Positions 18,631 to 28,683 of a stretch of DNA of 64,000 nucleotides are shown here, in pieces. A program made the translations under genes and the position numbers. Source of the DNA: Marinobacter alexandrii (GTDB taxonomy: Bacteria; Bacteroidota; Bacteroidia; Cytophagales; Cyclobacteriaceae); NCBI GenBank assembly GCA_039984955.1, contig JBDWTN010000007.1, forward strand, positions 1,124,501-1,188,500, written 5' to 3'. The notes under the pieces are model-generated. The model ran no database searches. It had not been told where the DNA came from and was given only the letters and a program-made list of their open reading frames with translations. Every line of letters starts with the position of its first letter. Positions within the stretch are counted from its first letter, which is position 1.

Positions 18631-20630
18631 TGAGTGATAAGAAATACATACAAGAAGGGTTTTCTGCAGGAACTCCGCCATTTCTAAGAGGTCCATACGC
18701 TACTATGTACACTTCAAGACCTTGGACAATCAGACAATACGCAGGTTTTAGTACAGCTGAAGAATCAAATGCCTTCTATAGAAGAAATCTTGCTGCAGGT
18801 CAAAAAGGTCTTTCTGTTGCTTTTGATCTGGCAACTCATAGAGGATATGATAGTGATAATGCCAGAGTCACGGGCGATGTTGGTAAAGCCGGGGTAGCCA
18901 TCGATTCTATTGAAGACATGAAGATCCTTTTCGATCAGATCCCCCTGAATCAAATGTCAGTTTCAATGACGATGAATGGGGCTGTTATTCCAATTATGGC
19001 ATTCTACATTGTCGCAGCTGAAGAGCAAGGGGTTTCACCAGAAAAACTTACAGGCACTATTCAAAATGATATATTGAAAGAGTTCATGGTGCGAAATACT
19101 TATATATATCCGCCTGCTCAATCGATGAGGATAATCGCTGACATCTTCAAATACACCTCTCAAAAAATGCCAAAGTTCAATTCCATAAGTATCAGTGGCT
19201 ATCATATGCATGAAGCTGGTGCTACAGCTGATTTGGAAATGGCTTTCACATTAGCTGATGGATTAGAGTATGTAAGAACCGGCATCAAAGCTGGAATAGA
19301 CATTGACTCATTCGCTCCCCGCCTTTCCTTTTTCTGGGGTATTGGGATGAATTTTTTCACAGAAATTGCCAAAATGCGCGCCGCACGAGTTTTATGGGCT
19401 AGAATCATCAAAGATTTCAATCCTAAAAGTGAGAAATCTATGGCTCTAAGGACACATAGTCAAACGTCCGGTTATAGTCTCACTGCCCAAGATCCATATA
19501 ATAATGTAGCAAGAACAACTATTGAAGCACTTGCTGCAGCTCTAGGTCATACACAGTCTCTCCACACAAACGCTTTAGATGAGGCGATTGCCCTACCTAC
19601 TGACTTCTCCGCTAAGATTGCTCGAAACACTCAGATTTATCTTCAAAAAGAGATCGATATTACAAAGGTTGTTGATCCAATGGGCGGTTCCAAACATGTA
19701 GAGAAGCTAACGAATGATTTAATAGAAAAAAGTTGGCAAATCATTCAGGAGGTAGAGGAAATGGGTGGTATGTCTAAAGCCATAGAGGAAGGCTATCCTA
19801 AAATGAAAATTGAGGAAGCTGCAGCCCAAAAACAAGCACGAATAGATTCTGGAGCTGAATCAATCATTGGAGTGAATAAGTTTATTACGGATGAAAAAAC
19901 AGATATTGATATTCTAGAAGTTGATAATGATCAGGTGAGACGAAAACAAATAGATCGAATCAATCAAATCAAAACTGAAAGAGATGAGTCTAAAGTCCAA
20001 CGGTGCTTAAAGGATATTGAAGAGGCCTCTAGAGGAAATGGCAACTTACTTGAGTTGGCAATCAAAGCTGCCAGAGCACGAGCAACTCTTGGGGAAATAT
20101 CTTTAGCAATGGAAAAAGTTTTTGGTAGATTTCAGGCCACAAATAGGACAATTTCGGGCGTGTATTCATCTACAATTAAAGGCAATGAAGATTTTAAGAA
20201 AGCTCTCCAGCTTTCAGATAAATTTGAAGAATTTGATGGAAGGCGTCCACGCATCATGATCGCAAAAATGGGGCAAGACGGCCATGACAGAGGAGCAAGA
20301 GTGATTGCAACTTCATTTGCTGATCTGGGATTTGATGTGGACATTGGACCTCTTTTTCAAACCCCTGAAGAAGTAGCTAAACAAGCCATCGAAAATGATG
20401 TTCATATTGTGGGTGCATCTTCATTAGCGGGAGGTCACAAAACACTTATTCCCGAGCTTATTCAACAGTTAAATGAACAAGGACGGGGTGATATTCTCGT
20501 TGTTGCCGGAGGAATTATTCCTGAAAATGATCATACAGAACTCTTCTCCAAGGGCGTAGCAGACATTTTTGGACCTGGAACAATCATCTCTAAAGCAGCA
20601 ATAAAAATTCTTAATAGGTTGATGAGCTAA
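18630..20630 (+). CDS. mutB: Methylmalonyl-CoA mutase large subunit
   Basis: 666 residues. The (beta/alpha)8 barrel begins with [20 protein letters not shown] and includes [13 protein letters not shown]. The C-terminal cobalamin domain carries the B12-ligand motif D550-x-H552-x-x-G555 in [11 protein letters not shown], followed by [10 protein letters not shown]. The enzyme interconverts L-methylmalonyl-CoA and succinyl-CoA using adenosylcobalamin, linking propionate metabolism to the TCA cycle. Slightly short at the N-terminus compared with about 710 residues elsewhere. Translated in overlap with mutA. MeaB and a B12 uptake system lie nearby, which fits the cofactor need. Confidence 0.97.
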   Translation: MSDKKYIQEGFSAGTPPFLRGPYATMYTSRPWTIRQYAGFSTAEESNAFYRRNLAAGQKGLSVAFDLATHRGYDSDNARVTGDVGKAGVAIDSIEDMKILFDQIPLNQMSVSMTMNGAVIPIMAFYIVAAEEQGVSPEKLTGTIQNDILKEFMVRNTYIYPPAQSMRIIADIFKYTSQKMPKFNSISISGYHMHEAGATADLEMAFTLADGLEYVRTGIKAGIDIDSFAPRLSFFWGIGMNFFTEIAKMRAARVLWARIIKDFNPKSEKSMALRTHSQTSGYSLTAQDPYNNVARTTIEALAAALGHTQSLHTNALDEAIALPTDFSAKIARNTQIYLQKEIDITKVVDPMGGSKHVEKLTNDLIEKSWQIIQEVEEMGGMSKAIEEGYPKMKIEEAAAQKQARIDSGAESIIGVNKFITDEKTDIDILEVDNDQVRRKQIDRINQIKTERDESKVQRCLKDIEEASRGNGNLLELAIKAARARATLGEISLAMEKVFGRFQATNRTISGVYSSTIKGNEDFKKALQLSDKFEEFDGRRPRIMIAKMGQDGHDRGARVIATSFADLGFDVDIGPLFQTPEEVAKQAIENDVHIVGASSLAGGHKTLIPELIQQLNEQGRGDILVVAGGIIPENDHTELFSKGVADIFGPGTIISKAAIKILNRLMS

Positions 20631-20679
20631 TAGTTCTTCCATTTTCAATAACTTTATTCATTAGAAAATACAATTAAAA

Positions 20680-23600
20680 ATGAAATACTTACAATCCGCC
20701 CTTGTTGTATTGATGCTATTTTGTGCCACCATCGCAAATGCTCAGTATCAAAAGTACATTGATAAAGCAGACGATGAATATGAATCTGGAGACTACTCAT
20801 CTGCCAGAAAACTGATAGAGAAAAAAGTAAAAAACAAGTCGACTAAAAGTCTGGGCTACAAAAATCCTTTTAATGCCATAGCGCTTATAAAGGAAGCTAA
20901 GATAAATGTTGGTTTAGGAGAGCTCGTAAGCGTTATGAAGCCTCTAGAAGAAGGAATCGCTATGAGTGAGGAAGTTAATGGTGCTCAGAGCGCAGAACAT
21001 GCTTTCATTCTTATGGAAGCCTCCGATGTACTTATATCGTATGGTAATTTCCTATTAGCCAGTGATTACATTGAAAAAGCAAATGGCTCATTTGAATCCG
21101 CAGGAGCACTTATTGAAGACATTACTGCCAAACTTGATGTACAAAGAGCCCAAGTTCTTTCAGGTAAAGGATTTTACAGTGATGCAATAAAACTGGTAGA
21201 TAGTCAGACTGATTATTATCTGAAAAGAGCTCTATCAGGAGAGGGAGATAAAAAACAACAGCAAGAACGCAAGGAAGAATTCGCTAAGATGATGATCGTA
21301 AAGGCTAATTCCCTTCGACATATGGGAGATTATCAATCTGCAGATTCTGCTTTCATCACAAATCTTCAATGGGTAGATGACAATCTAAAGAAAAGCCATC
21401 TTTTATGGTCTGAGAATGCATTCTTGAATGCCAAACTCCTTGAAGAAAATGGCCTGGCTGTTGACGCGCAGGCTAAACTTTATGAAGACGCATATGTGTG
21501 GGCAATCAGAAAATATGATCTTTCTCATAACACGGTTATGAGAATGCAGTCAAATTTGATGAGAGCTTATTATAGAAATGGTCAGAATGCCAGGTTAAAA
21601 ATCACTCAGGCAGATTTCAAGAAGTCTTTAAAAGAATTTAAAAAGACAAGTATTTTCAATCTTGCTGAAGATAAGATGGATCTCACTTTTGATCTGGATG
21701 ATCAGGATATAAAGAAGCTTGAAAATAAAATCAACGATATGCTTACTAGTCCTACAATACCGGAGTTTCATCGTGAGCGAGTAGAGTTATTAGAGCTTGC
21801 TAAGAAAGTGGCACTGTATTCAGGAAATCACAAAAACACAGAATCCTACGATACTGAAATCTTAAGGATAAAAGAATTTTTACTAGGCACAGATGCTCCA
21901 GAATATCACTTAACAAAAGTCAAATTGGCTAATTACTATGTTGACTTCACCGATAAATTTGCTGAGGCAAAAAATATCTTTGATGAAAGTTTTCATGGAA
22001 TAGTAGAACCTGAGATTACAAAAGGACATGTAGACTATCAGGACATCATGAACCATTTAGCCAAGTTCTATCAGGAAACGGATAACTACGCAAAAGCTTC
22101 TGAAATATTGGATGAAGCGCTCTTAGCTGCTAGAGTAAAATATGACAATCAGGATATTGAATATGGGAAAGAATTAGAGAATATTGCTGGACTGCAGATC
22201 AGTATAGGTGAGTATGATAAGGCCACTAAAAACCTAGAAGATGCCATTGAAATAATGGAAGGCTCAAAGACTGATGAAGCCAAAAGTTATTTGGCCTCTG
22301 CCTTTATCACAAAAGCTAAACTCTTATCTATTAAAGGGGAGTATGATCAAGCAGAGGATCACATATATGATTCAGAAGACTTACGCAAAGCAGGGGCTCT
22401 TACTACCGATGTGGCCGGATTAAGTTATCGAGATGATTTAGGAGGGCTGTACACGAATATTGGAAGATACTCTGATGCAACAAACCTTCTAACAAAATCT
22501 CTAAAAGAAAAGAACGATCAGTTTGGTGCCTCAAGTCGGCATTTAAATCAAACATTGGTACTAAATGCTCGACTTAACTTGATCAAGGGGGACTATACAG
22601 AAGCTGAGCAACAGGCGAGAAAAGCCAATACAATCGCGACAAGTACCTTCGGAGATACTTCATCCAAAATCGTACCTTCCATGTTGCAACTTGCGGATGT
22701 CTATACGACAATCGGTGATTATGAAAAAGCTGAGACCCTTCTAAAAAATGCAATTAAAATACAACAAGACAAGTTTGGCCCTGAGCATGTTGATGTAGGC
22801 AAGTCTACTTCAAAACTTGCATTAGTTTATTTCTATCAAGATAAACCATTGACTCAAATACAATCTCTTTTCCAAGAAGCCGAAAGAATAATCGGTAAGA
22901 AATTAGGTTCTACTAATCCAACCTATGCTGAAATTCTAAAAAACATGGCTGTAGCAAATATTTCAGCTAGTAACTACTCATTGGCGTTTAGCTATCTGAA
23001 TCAAGCTGAAGTTATCTGGAAAGCTAAGATTGGTAAAAGAAATAATATCAACGCAGCTACTGCATTGGTACTGAAAGGTGACATCTACTACAAACAGAAG
23101 AAATATAGTGAGGCTGAAGATTATTATGAAGATGCTCAAAAGCAATATGAAAGGGTTTTCAATAACACCCACCCTGAATATGTGAAAGTGCAGTCAAAGC
23201 TGAGTAAGACGTACTTTATGCAAGCAAGATTCAAAGACTCTCAAGATGAAATGGAGGAAGTTCTTGCTAACTATAAAAACTTCATACAAGAATATTTTCC
23301 AGCTTTAAGTGAAAGAGAAAAAGCAAAGTTTTGGAATACGATAAAAGGTGACTATGAGTTTTACAACACTCTTATTATTAGTAGAAATAGAAATGCGAAG
23401 TATATAGGAGAGTTATATAACAACGCACTCCTCACCAAAGCACTTCTTCTAAATTCATCGATCAAGATTCGTCAAAGAATCATGGGCAGCAATGATGAAG
23501 AGCTAATCAGTATGTATACAAAGTGGGTCGAGGACAAAGAGCTTTTAACAGCTGCCCTATCCATGAGTGTACAAGATTTATCCGAAAATGGAATTGATCC

Positions 23601-24882
23601 GAATGTATTGGCTGGGAATGTAGAATTGCTTGAAAAGAATATCAGTTTAAAATCCGAGCTTTTCTCACAAAGTGCTGACAGCAGACAAATTACTTGGACA
23701 AATGTTCAGAGTGCTCTTGGCGAAAATGAAGTAGCTGTTGAGATGGTTCGTTTCAGAGTATTCGACCATGTATTCACAGATTCTGTGATGTATGCCTTGC
23801 TCTACATTAAAGGGGATAAAAGATCTGAACCCAAAATGATTCTCTTAGACAATGGAAAAGATTTAGAGAATAAGTATTTGAAAACTTACAGAAATAGTAT
23901 CAAATATAAGATTGATGATAAATACTCTTATGAGCAATTCTGGGAACCAATAGAAAGGGAAGTTGGTGCCGTTTCAACCCTTTACCTATCTCCTGATGGA
24001 GTTTACAATCAGATAAACTTAGAAGCAATTCCTACTCCTGATGGAAAATATGTCCTGGACAATTCTAATATTCTTTTGATTAGTAACACCAAAGATCTTT
24101 TCATGAATAAGATCAAGACGAAAGTTGTAGCAGAAGAACAACATGCTATGATGTTTGGAAATCCTGAATTTTATGTTCAGACTCAACCAGGAAAGCCATT
24201 AGCGAGCTCGGGTTTGACAAGATCAACCGCAGAAGTTGTTTCTTCACTACCCGGAACTAAGAAAGAAATTGATGAATTGGATGACTTGTTGGATCGAAAA
24301 GGATGGAGCACTGATAAGTTCACAGAAAGTGATGCTAGCGAAGCATCTATTAAGCTAGTTACTAACCCTCGCGTATTCCATGTAGCGACTCACGGATTCT
24401 TTAAAGAAACACCAAAGGCTAGCGAATTGGATCAAGAATATAATGAGACAGCAGCCTATGACAATCCACTGCTCAAGACTGGTTTATTATTAGCTGGAGC
24501 CGGTGACATTCTCAATCAGACACAATTCAATTACAATGTTGACAATGGAATATTAACAGCATACGAAGCGATGAATTTACACCTTGATCAAACTGATTTG
24601 GTAGTACTTTCGGCCTGTGAAACAGGACTTGGAGAAGTACAGGCGGGTGAAGGTGTATATGGTTTACAAAGAGCATTCCTCGTAGCTGGGGCTCGTACTA
24701 TCGTCATGTCTCTTTTTAAAGTAAGTGATGATGCCACACAGCAATTGATGATTAAATTTTATAGAAAGTGGATCGAGACCGGCAATAAACGACAAGCATT
24801 TATTGATGCCAAGAAAGAAATCAGAAATGAATATCGTGACCCTATATACTGGGGACCATTTGTAATGATAGGATTGGATTAA
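20680..24882 (+). CDS. Secreted TPR-CHAT protein (caspase-like peptidase domain)
   Basis: 1400 residues. A signal peptide (cleavage near ANAQ) is followed by many TPR helices (about 30-900, for example YTTIGDYEKAETLLKNAIKI) and a C-terminal CHAT domain (about 1080-1400). The CHAT catalytic dyad is visible: His1238 in FHVATHGFF and Cys1313 in LSACETGLG. CHAT domains are separase- and caspase-related cysteine peptidases, and TPR-CHAT proteins in type III CRISPR defence act in the cytosol; this one has an export signal instead. It is convergent with a FecR-like/CHASE2 gene pair, a combination seen in cyanobacteria. Substrate and activator are unknown. Confidence 0.9.
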   Translation: MKYLQSALVVLMLFCATIANAQYQKYIDKADDEYESGDYSSARKLIEKKVKNKSTKSLGYKNPFNAIALIKEAKINVGLGELVSVMKPLEEGIAMSEEVNGAQSAEHAFILMEASDVLISYGNFLLASDYIEKANGSFESAGALIEDITAKLDVQRAQVLSGKGFYSDAIKLVDSQTDYYLKRALSGEGDKKQQQERKEEFAKMMIVKANSLRHMGDYQSADSAFITNLQWVDDNLKKSHLLWSENAFLNAKLLEENGLAVDAQAKLYEDAYVWAIRKYDLSHNTVMRMQSNLMRAYYRNGQNARLKITQADFKKSLKEFKKTSIFNLAEDKMDLTFDLDDQDIKKLENKINDMLTSPTIPEFHRERVELLELAKKVALYSGNHKNTESYDTEILRIKEFLLGTDAPEYHLTKVKLANYYVDFTDKFAEAKNIFDESFHGIVEPEITKGHVDYQDIMNHLAKFYQETDNYAKASEILDEALLAARVKYDNQDIEYGKELENIAGLQISIGEYDKATKNLEDAIEIMEGSKTDEAKSYLASAFITKAKLLSIKGEYDQAEDHIYDSEDLRKAGALTTDVAGLSYRDDLGGLYTNIGRYSDATNLLTKSLKEKNDQFGASSRHLNQTLVLNARLNLIKGDYTEAEQQARKANTIATSTFGDTSSKIVPSMLQLADVYTTIGDYEKAETLLKNAIKIQQDKFGPEHVDVGKSTSKLALVYFYQDKPLTQIQSLFQEAERIIGKKLGSTNPTYAEILKNMAVANISASNYSLAFSYLNQAEVIWKAKIGKRNNINAATALVLKGDIYYKQKKYSEAEDYYEDAQKQYERVFNNTHPEYVKVQSKLSKTYFMQARFKDSQDEMEEVLANYKNFIQEYFPALSEREKAKFWNTIKGDYEFYNTLIISRNRNAKYIGELYNNALLTKALLLNSSIKIRQRIMGSNDEELISMYTKWVEDKELLTAALSMSVQDLSENGIDPNVLAGNVELLEKNISLKSELFSQSADSRQITWTNVQSALGENEVAVEMVRFRVFDHVFTDSVMYALLYIKGDKRSEPKMILLDNGKDLENKYLKTYRNSIKYKIDDKYSYEQFWEPIEREVGAVSTLYLSPDGVYNQINLEAIPTPDGKYVLDNSNILLISNTKDLFMNKIKTKVVAEEQHAMMFGNPEFYVQTQPGKPLASSGLTRSTAEVVSSLPGTKKEIDELDDLLDRKGWSTDKFTESDASEASIKLVTNPRVFHVATHGFFKETPKASELDQEYNETAAYDNPLLKTGLLLAGAGDILNQTQFNYNVDNGILTAYEAMNLHLDQTDLVVLSACETGLGEVQAGEGVYGLQRAFLVAGARTIVMSLFKVSDDATQQLMIKFYRKWIETGNKRQAFIDAKKEIRNEYRDPIYWGPFVMIGLD

Positions 24883-24900
24883 AATCAATAAGAACTAACA

Positions 24901-24930
24901 AAAAAGACATCCGAATTAGATGTCTTTTTT
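24901..24930 (+). terminator. Terminator of the CHAT gene
   Basis: GACATC (24906-24911) pairs with GATGTC (24919-24924), flanked by an A-run and a T-run that extend the stem. The T-run gives a U-tract 20-50 bases after the stop codon. Confidence 0.8.
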
Positions 24931-25270
24931 GTTTTAAGGCTGTCCGTTTAATGCTTTAAATAACACAGTCAATTTCTTTCTCTATTCCTCTCATAAACTA
25001 GCAACACTGTCAAGAAGCGTCATTTGTCTTGACTCATTAAAATATCATTTCATTAATCTCCACTCTCACTTCGCCAATAGAATTTACTCCTAACGTAGAA
25101 CTTCAAAAACTATTCAAACTATCCTCTCATTCCTGAATTCTACTTAAGCAACAGACTTCTGTTCGTTACTATCACAATAGAATATGAAGGTTCACATTAT
25201 CATTAGCTGCAAACTTCTCGAGAAGAAATCAATCGCCCCAATATGATCAAATACTTCTTGGTTATTGGCC
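24931..25270. other. Non-coding interval, nothing recognised
   Basis: About 340 bases between the two terminators that close the CHAT gene and the FecR-like gene. I found no convincing reading frame, RNA gene, repeat or promoter here. Stop codons are frequent in all frames. Confidence 0.5.
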
Positions 25271-25273
25271 ATA

Positions 25274-25304
25274 AAAAAGCCCTGACCTATTCAGATCAGG
25301 GCTT
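25274..25304 (-). terminator. Terminator of the CHASE2/FecR-like operon
   Basis: AAGCCCTGA (25277-25285) pairs with TCAGGGCTT (25296-25304). On the minus strand the stem is followed by a U-tract from the A-run at 25273-25278. It lies 24 bases after the stop codon at 25328. Confidence 0.85.
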
Positions 25305-25327
25305 GAGAATTCGTTTCTATGTAAAGA

Positions 25328-26269
25328 CTATTCAGCAGTCTCTTTATACACCTTTATTCCGTTTCTTTCAATGATATCCTTTCTCAAGATTTTAAAATCT
25401 TCCACTTCAGGATTCATTTTGATAGCTTCTTCGATAGCTGTAAGAGCATCGACGATCAAACCATTCTCCTCATAAAATGAAGCGTAAATCACTTTATTTA
25501 GTGGGCTATCTTCATCAACTTCCGCTTTCAGGCTATTCAAGCCTTCATCATATTGCGACGGATTCTCTGGTCGCTTGATAGCAATGTCACCAGAGCTAAC
25601 ATCTTGATTCTCTTTTGCTTTTACGTTGATGATCCAAAGACCTTCCTCATTTTGCATTTGACCTTCAGTGAAGTTCAATTCAACTGTGTTACCTGTAACT
25701 TCAGCTTTCATGATCTCTTCATCAAAAATATTTTTAACTGTTACAATGAACGTATTCTCTTCCATTCCTTCTGGAGTATCCCAATTTAAGATGGCTTTAT
25801 CTCCAAGGATGTTTGCGTCTTCAGCAGGAATTAAAACCTGAATTTGTTCATCACCAGCTAAAGCTCTTGAAACAGCTCCGGTTGCGTTAAGACGCGCTCT
25901 GTAGTTTGGCTGTTCTTTCTCGTTCATTTTATTCGCTAAGAACTTAGCATACCTACTTGAAACACTTGCTGACTTTGTATTTACCATTTTGGCTAAGTCC
26001 ACAACTTTCTTTGTTCCAGGAGTTCTAACTTCTAGTGTTTTTCCAGACTTGTGCATCAGTCCAATGTAAGCTCCTTGCGAAGCAATTAACTCATCACCGT
26101 CACTAAGTGTAGCTCCCGTTTTAAGAGCAACAGCAGATGCGGTACCTTCTTTTTTTACTTGGTTTTGACCCTTATTGGCCAAAACTCTGAATGTATATCC
26201 TTGTCCATTGGCAACTCCAACAACAAAAACAAGCATAGTAGTGATAGTAATAGAAACAAACTTTCTCAT
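25328..26269 (-). CDS. FecR/DUF928-like periplasmic protein
   Basis: 313 residues with a signal peptide (cleavage near VANGQ). The N-terminal half has a FecR-like beta region (GATLSDGDELIASQGAYIGL, then MHKSGKTLEVRTPG). The middle is a beta-sandwich stretch resembling DUF928-type proteins (ILNWDTPEGMEENTFIVTVK). The C-terminus is a short TPR-like helical pair (IVDALTAIEEAIKMNPEVED). Assignment is by pattern only and is moderate. It lies 36 bases downstream of the CHASE2 gene on the same strand. FecR-like, CHASE2 and CHAT genes recur together in cyanobacteria, which suggests one functional module in the envelope. No sigma-factor gene is adjacent, so it is not a classical FecR regulator. Confidence 0.65.
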   Translation of the reverse strand: MRKFVSITITTMLVFVVGVANGQGYTFRVLANKGQNQVKKEGTASAVALKTGATLSDGDELIASQGAYIGLMHKSGKTLEVRTPGTKKVVDLAKMVNTKSASVSSRYAKFLANKMNEKEQPNYRARLNATGAVSRALAGDEQIQVLIPAEDANILGDKAILNWDTPEGMEENTFIVTVKNIFDEEIMKAEVTGNTVELNFTEGQMQNEEGLWIINVKAKENQDVSSGDIAIKRPENPSQYDEGLNSLKAEVDEDSPLNKVIYASFYEENGLIVDALTAIEEAIKMNPEVEDFKILRKDIIERNGIKVYKETAE

Positions 26270-26305
26270 AATAGTTCCAATAATAATTTGGCGTTTTCTA
26301 AATAT

Positions 26306-27556
26306 TTATAATCTCGATACTTTAAATAATTCTTTTCTTCCTTCTTTGGATAGTGAATTCTTCACTACCCCATAAAATACTTCCAGGCCATCGCCTGAAA
26401 TTGCTACTGCAAACAATAAAAATGTAAGATCCAATTTCATGCTAAAGATATCCATGAAGTAAACCATGATATAAATTAAGCCCACAAACTCAATAGCCTG
26501 AATGATTTTTGTGATTCCGTCATACCATTTAGGTAGTTTCTTGTAAACCCATGAGAAAACCATGATATTCAAAAACAATCCTATAAAGCCAACTAAATAC
26601 TTCTGCCAGTCTTTGAGGTAAAAAATATAATTCTCATTCATAATCATAGAAACTATGTTTGCGTGAATCACACCTCCATACATGTCAGGGAAAGCTCTGC
26701 CGATATAAGTATCATTCAATGGTGTAAAGAATTTGTCTTCAAAGTTTTCTCTGTCTCCCAAGTACTCACCTAGAAAACAAAATATAACCACTTTCCCCTC
26801 AATGATTTCCGGAACATAATTACTACCGAAAACATCCCCTACATCTAGTGCATAATACTTATTACCAAACTTAGTAGCCCCATAATCAAGTACATTACCA
26901 CGGTAATTAATTACCTCCAACTCATTTCCTCTATCTAAAAAGAATTGAGCTTTAGCTGAATCGAGATAACTCGACATCTTCACTCCAAATGCAATTTGAT
27001 TTTCCCCATCTGCTGTTTCAATCTGTGGTACAAATTGACGACACATTTTCAAATCTTGCTGCACATTCGCATCTGTATCCAGATTGGCAAATGCGGGCTC
27101 AGAATTGAATGTAAACCATGGCCAAGACGTATGAACCGAATCAAATTCATCAGTTTCAACATTGTACAAAACCTTTGTTACCATCACTAGATTCTCTACC
27201 CTACTCAAAGCATCCATCAACATCATATCACCCAGTGTATCTTCTTTCGGGAAATCGAAAAAAGAGTCCACTCCAATAACTGCTGGATTATGCTGACTAA
27301 TGGAATCAATCATCATCGCAATTCCTGCACGTGACTCCAATCCTATATTAACCATAACTACATTTTCATCAGCTATGGGGTCATCCAACAACTGCGAAAA
27401 ATAGATATCAGTAAATTCCATGTCACCAAAGGCATCCCCTATTGGATCAAATATGTCAAAGATCTTTGCTTTTGAGACGACTGTGCCTACAAAAACCATT
27501 AAGCCAATAATAAAAATTGTTCCAAGGATTACATCCTTCCAAAATCTTCTAAACAT
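26306..27556 (-). CDS. CHASE2-domain membrane protein without output domain
   Basis: 416 residues. One N-terminal transmembrane helix (about 10-28), an extracytoplasmic CHASE2 sensor domain (about 45-320, with IGVDSFFDFPKEDT and GKVVIFCFLGEYLGDRENFE), then three closely spaced membrane helices (about 330-405) and a short cytoplasmic tail. CHASE2 domains normally sense unknown periplasmic ligands and control kinases or cyclases, but there is no kinase, cyclase or adenylate domain here. Signalling would need a partner protein. It is the first gene of a pair with the FecR-like gene and probably functions with the CHAT protein convergent to it. Confidence 0.85.
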   Translation of the reverse strand: MFRRFWKDVILGTIFIIGLMVFVGTVVSKAKIFDIFDPIGDAFGDMEFTDIYFSQLLDDPIADENVVMVNIGLESRAGIAMMIDSISQHNPAVIGVDSFFDFPKEDTLGDMMLMDALSRVENLVMVTKVLYNVETDEFDSVHTSWPWFTFNSEPAFANLDTDANVQQDLKMCRQFVPQIETADGENQIAFGVKMSSYLDSAKAQFFLDRGNELEVINYRGNVLDYGATKFGNKYYALDVGDVFGSNYVPEIIEGKVVIFCFLGEYLGDRENFEDKFFTPLNDTYIGRAFPDMYGGVIHANIVSMIMNENYIFYLKDWQKYLVGFIGLFLNIMVFSWVYKKLPKWYDGITKIIQAIEFVGLIYIMVYFMDIFSMKLDLTFLLFAVAISGDGLEVFYGVVKNSLSKEGRKELFKVSRL

Positions 27557-27693
27557 TGTGTATTCGTTGGTGAGTTAGTCAGTTACGATTATATATGCAA
27601 GTAAAACATTTATCATCAACGATCACAATTTGTGTATTAGAAGAATTCAATTTTTTCTTCAAATTACGCAATAAAAACTTTAATACTCGTCCT

Positions 27694-28683
27694 ATGGATT
27701 CAACTTTTCGGCGAACACATCCAAATCATCTACAAGTACTTAAGGAAAGACTATTGTTAGGTGAAAGAGTTTATTTAAGCAAGGCAATAACTTTAGTTGA
27801 AAGCAAAAAAGCAGAAGACAAAATAGCAAGTTCAGAACTGATAGATGGTATCATCAATAATACGGGCAAAAGCCTTAGAATAGGAATAACGGGAGTACCT
27901 GGAGTAGGGAAGAGTACATTTATAGAAGCTTTTGGTTCTATGCTGACAGGAAAAGGGAGAAAAGTAGCAGTTCTCTCCATTGACCCAAGTAGTAATAGAA
28001 CACGAGGAAGCATTTTGGGTGACAAGACAAGAATGGATCAGCTATCTCGTGATCCTAACGCTTTCATTCGTCCCTCAGCGTCAGGTTCGAATCTTGGTGG
28101 AGTTGCGCAAAACACACGAGAAAGTATCTTGTTATGTGAAGCAGCAGGTTTTGATATCATCATCATTGAGACCGTTGGAGTTGGTCAAAGTGAGACAGTA
28201 GTAAAAGGGATGGTCGATTACTTTTTACTTCTCATGCTAGCTGGTGGAGGTGATGAGTTGCAGGGAATCAAGCGTGGAATCATGGAAATGGCCGATCACA
28301 TTTTGATTAATAAGGCCGACAAAGAAAACATTAAGGCAGCAAAAAAAGCTAAAGAAGATTATAAAAATGCCGTTCATCTATTTCCTCCAAATGATGCCGA
28401 TTGGATAGTTCCAGTAGGATTATGCTCAGCCATAGAAAAGTCAGGAATAAACGAAGCATGGGATCAAATAGAAAAGTATGAAGCTGTAAGTAAAGAGAAT
28501 GGTTGGCTTGACATAAATAGAAAAAATCAATCAGTAGAGTGGTTTCACGAACGCATTCATGCCCGTTTAGAAGATAGTTTTTATTCCAGGCCAGGTATTG
28601 AAGATGAACTTAAAAAAAGGGAGGAGCTTATCTCCTCCCAAAAGATCTCCGTTAGAAAAGCGGTGGATGAGCTCTTTAGTTAA
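27694..28683 (+). CDS. meaB: MeaB-family GTPase, methylmalonyl-CoA mutase chaperone
   Basis: 329 residues from the ATG at 27694; the frame extends upstream to 27595, but homology begins at FRRTHPNHLQVLKERLLLGE. Motifs of the ArgK/MeaB G3E GTPases: Walker A GVPGVGKSTF, switch regions SIDPSSNRTRGSILGDKTRM and ETVGVGQSE, and the base-specificity motif NKAD. MeaB gates loading of adenosylcobalamin into methylmalonyl-CoA mutase and protects the enzyme from inactivation, consistent with mutAB about 7 kb away and B12 transport genes immediately downstream. The 3' end overlaps btuB by eight bases, convergently. Confidence 0.94.
   Translation: MDSTFRRTHPNHLQVLKERLLLGERVYLSKAITLVESKKAEDKIASSELIDGIINNTGKSLRIGITGVPGVGKSTFIEAFGSMLTGKGRKVAVLSIDPSSNRTRGSILGDKTRMDQLSRDPNAFIRPSASGSNLGGVAQNTRESILLCEAAGFDIIIIETVGVGQSETVVKGMVDYFLLLMLAGGGDELQGIKRGIMEMADHILINKADKENIKAAKKAKEDYKNAVHLFPPNDADWIVPVGLCSAIEKSGINEAWDQIEKYEAVSKENGWLDINRKNQSVEWFHERIHARLEDSFYSRPGIEDELKKREELISSQKISVRKAVDELFS

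Noticed and set aside
20680-24882. TPR-CHAT as part of a type III CRISPR (Craspase-like) system
   Set aside because: There is no gRAMP, Cas10 or CRISPR array nearby, and this protein has a signal peptide, which does not fit a cytosolic effector.
25328-26269. FecR anti-sigma regulator of iron uptake
   Set aside because: No ECF sigma-factor gene, membrane anchor or SusC/D genes are adjacent, and the context is CHASE2/CHAT. Only the domain resemblance is kept.
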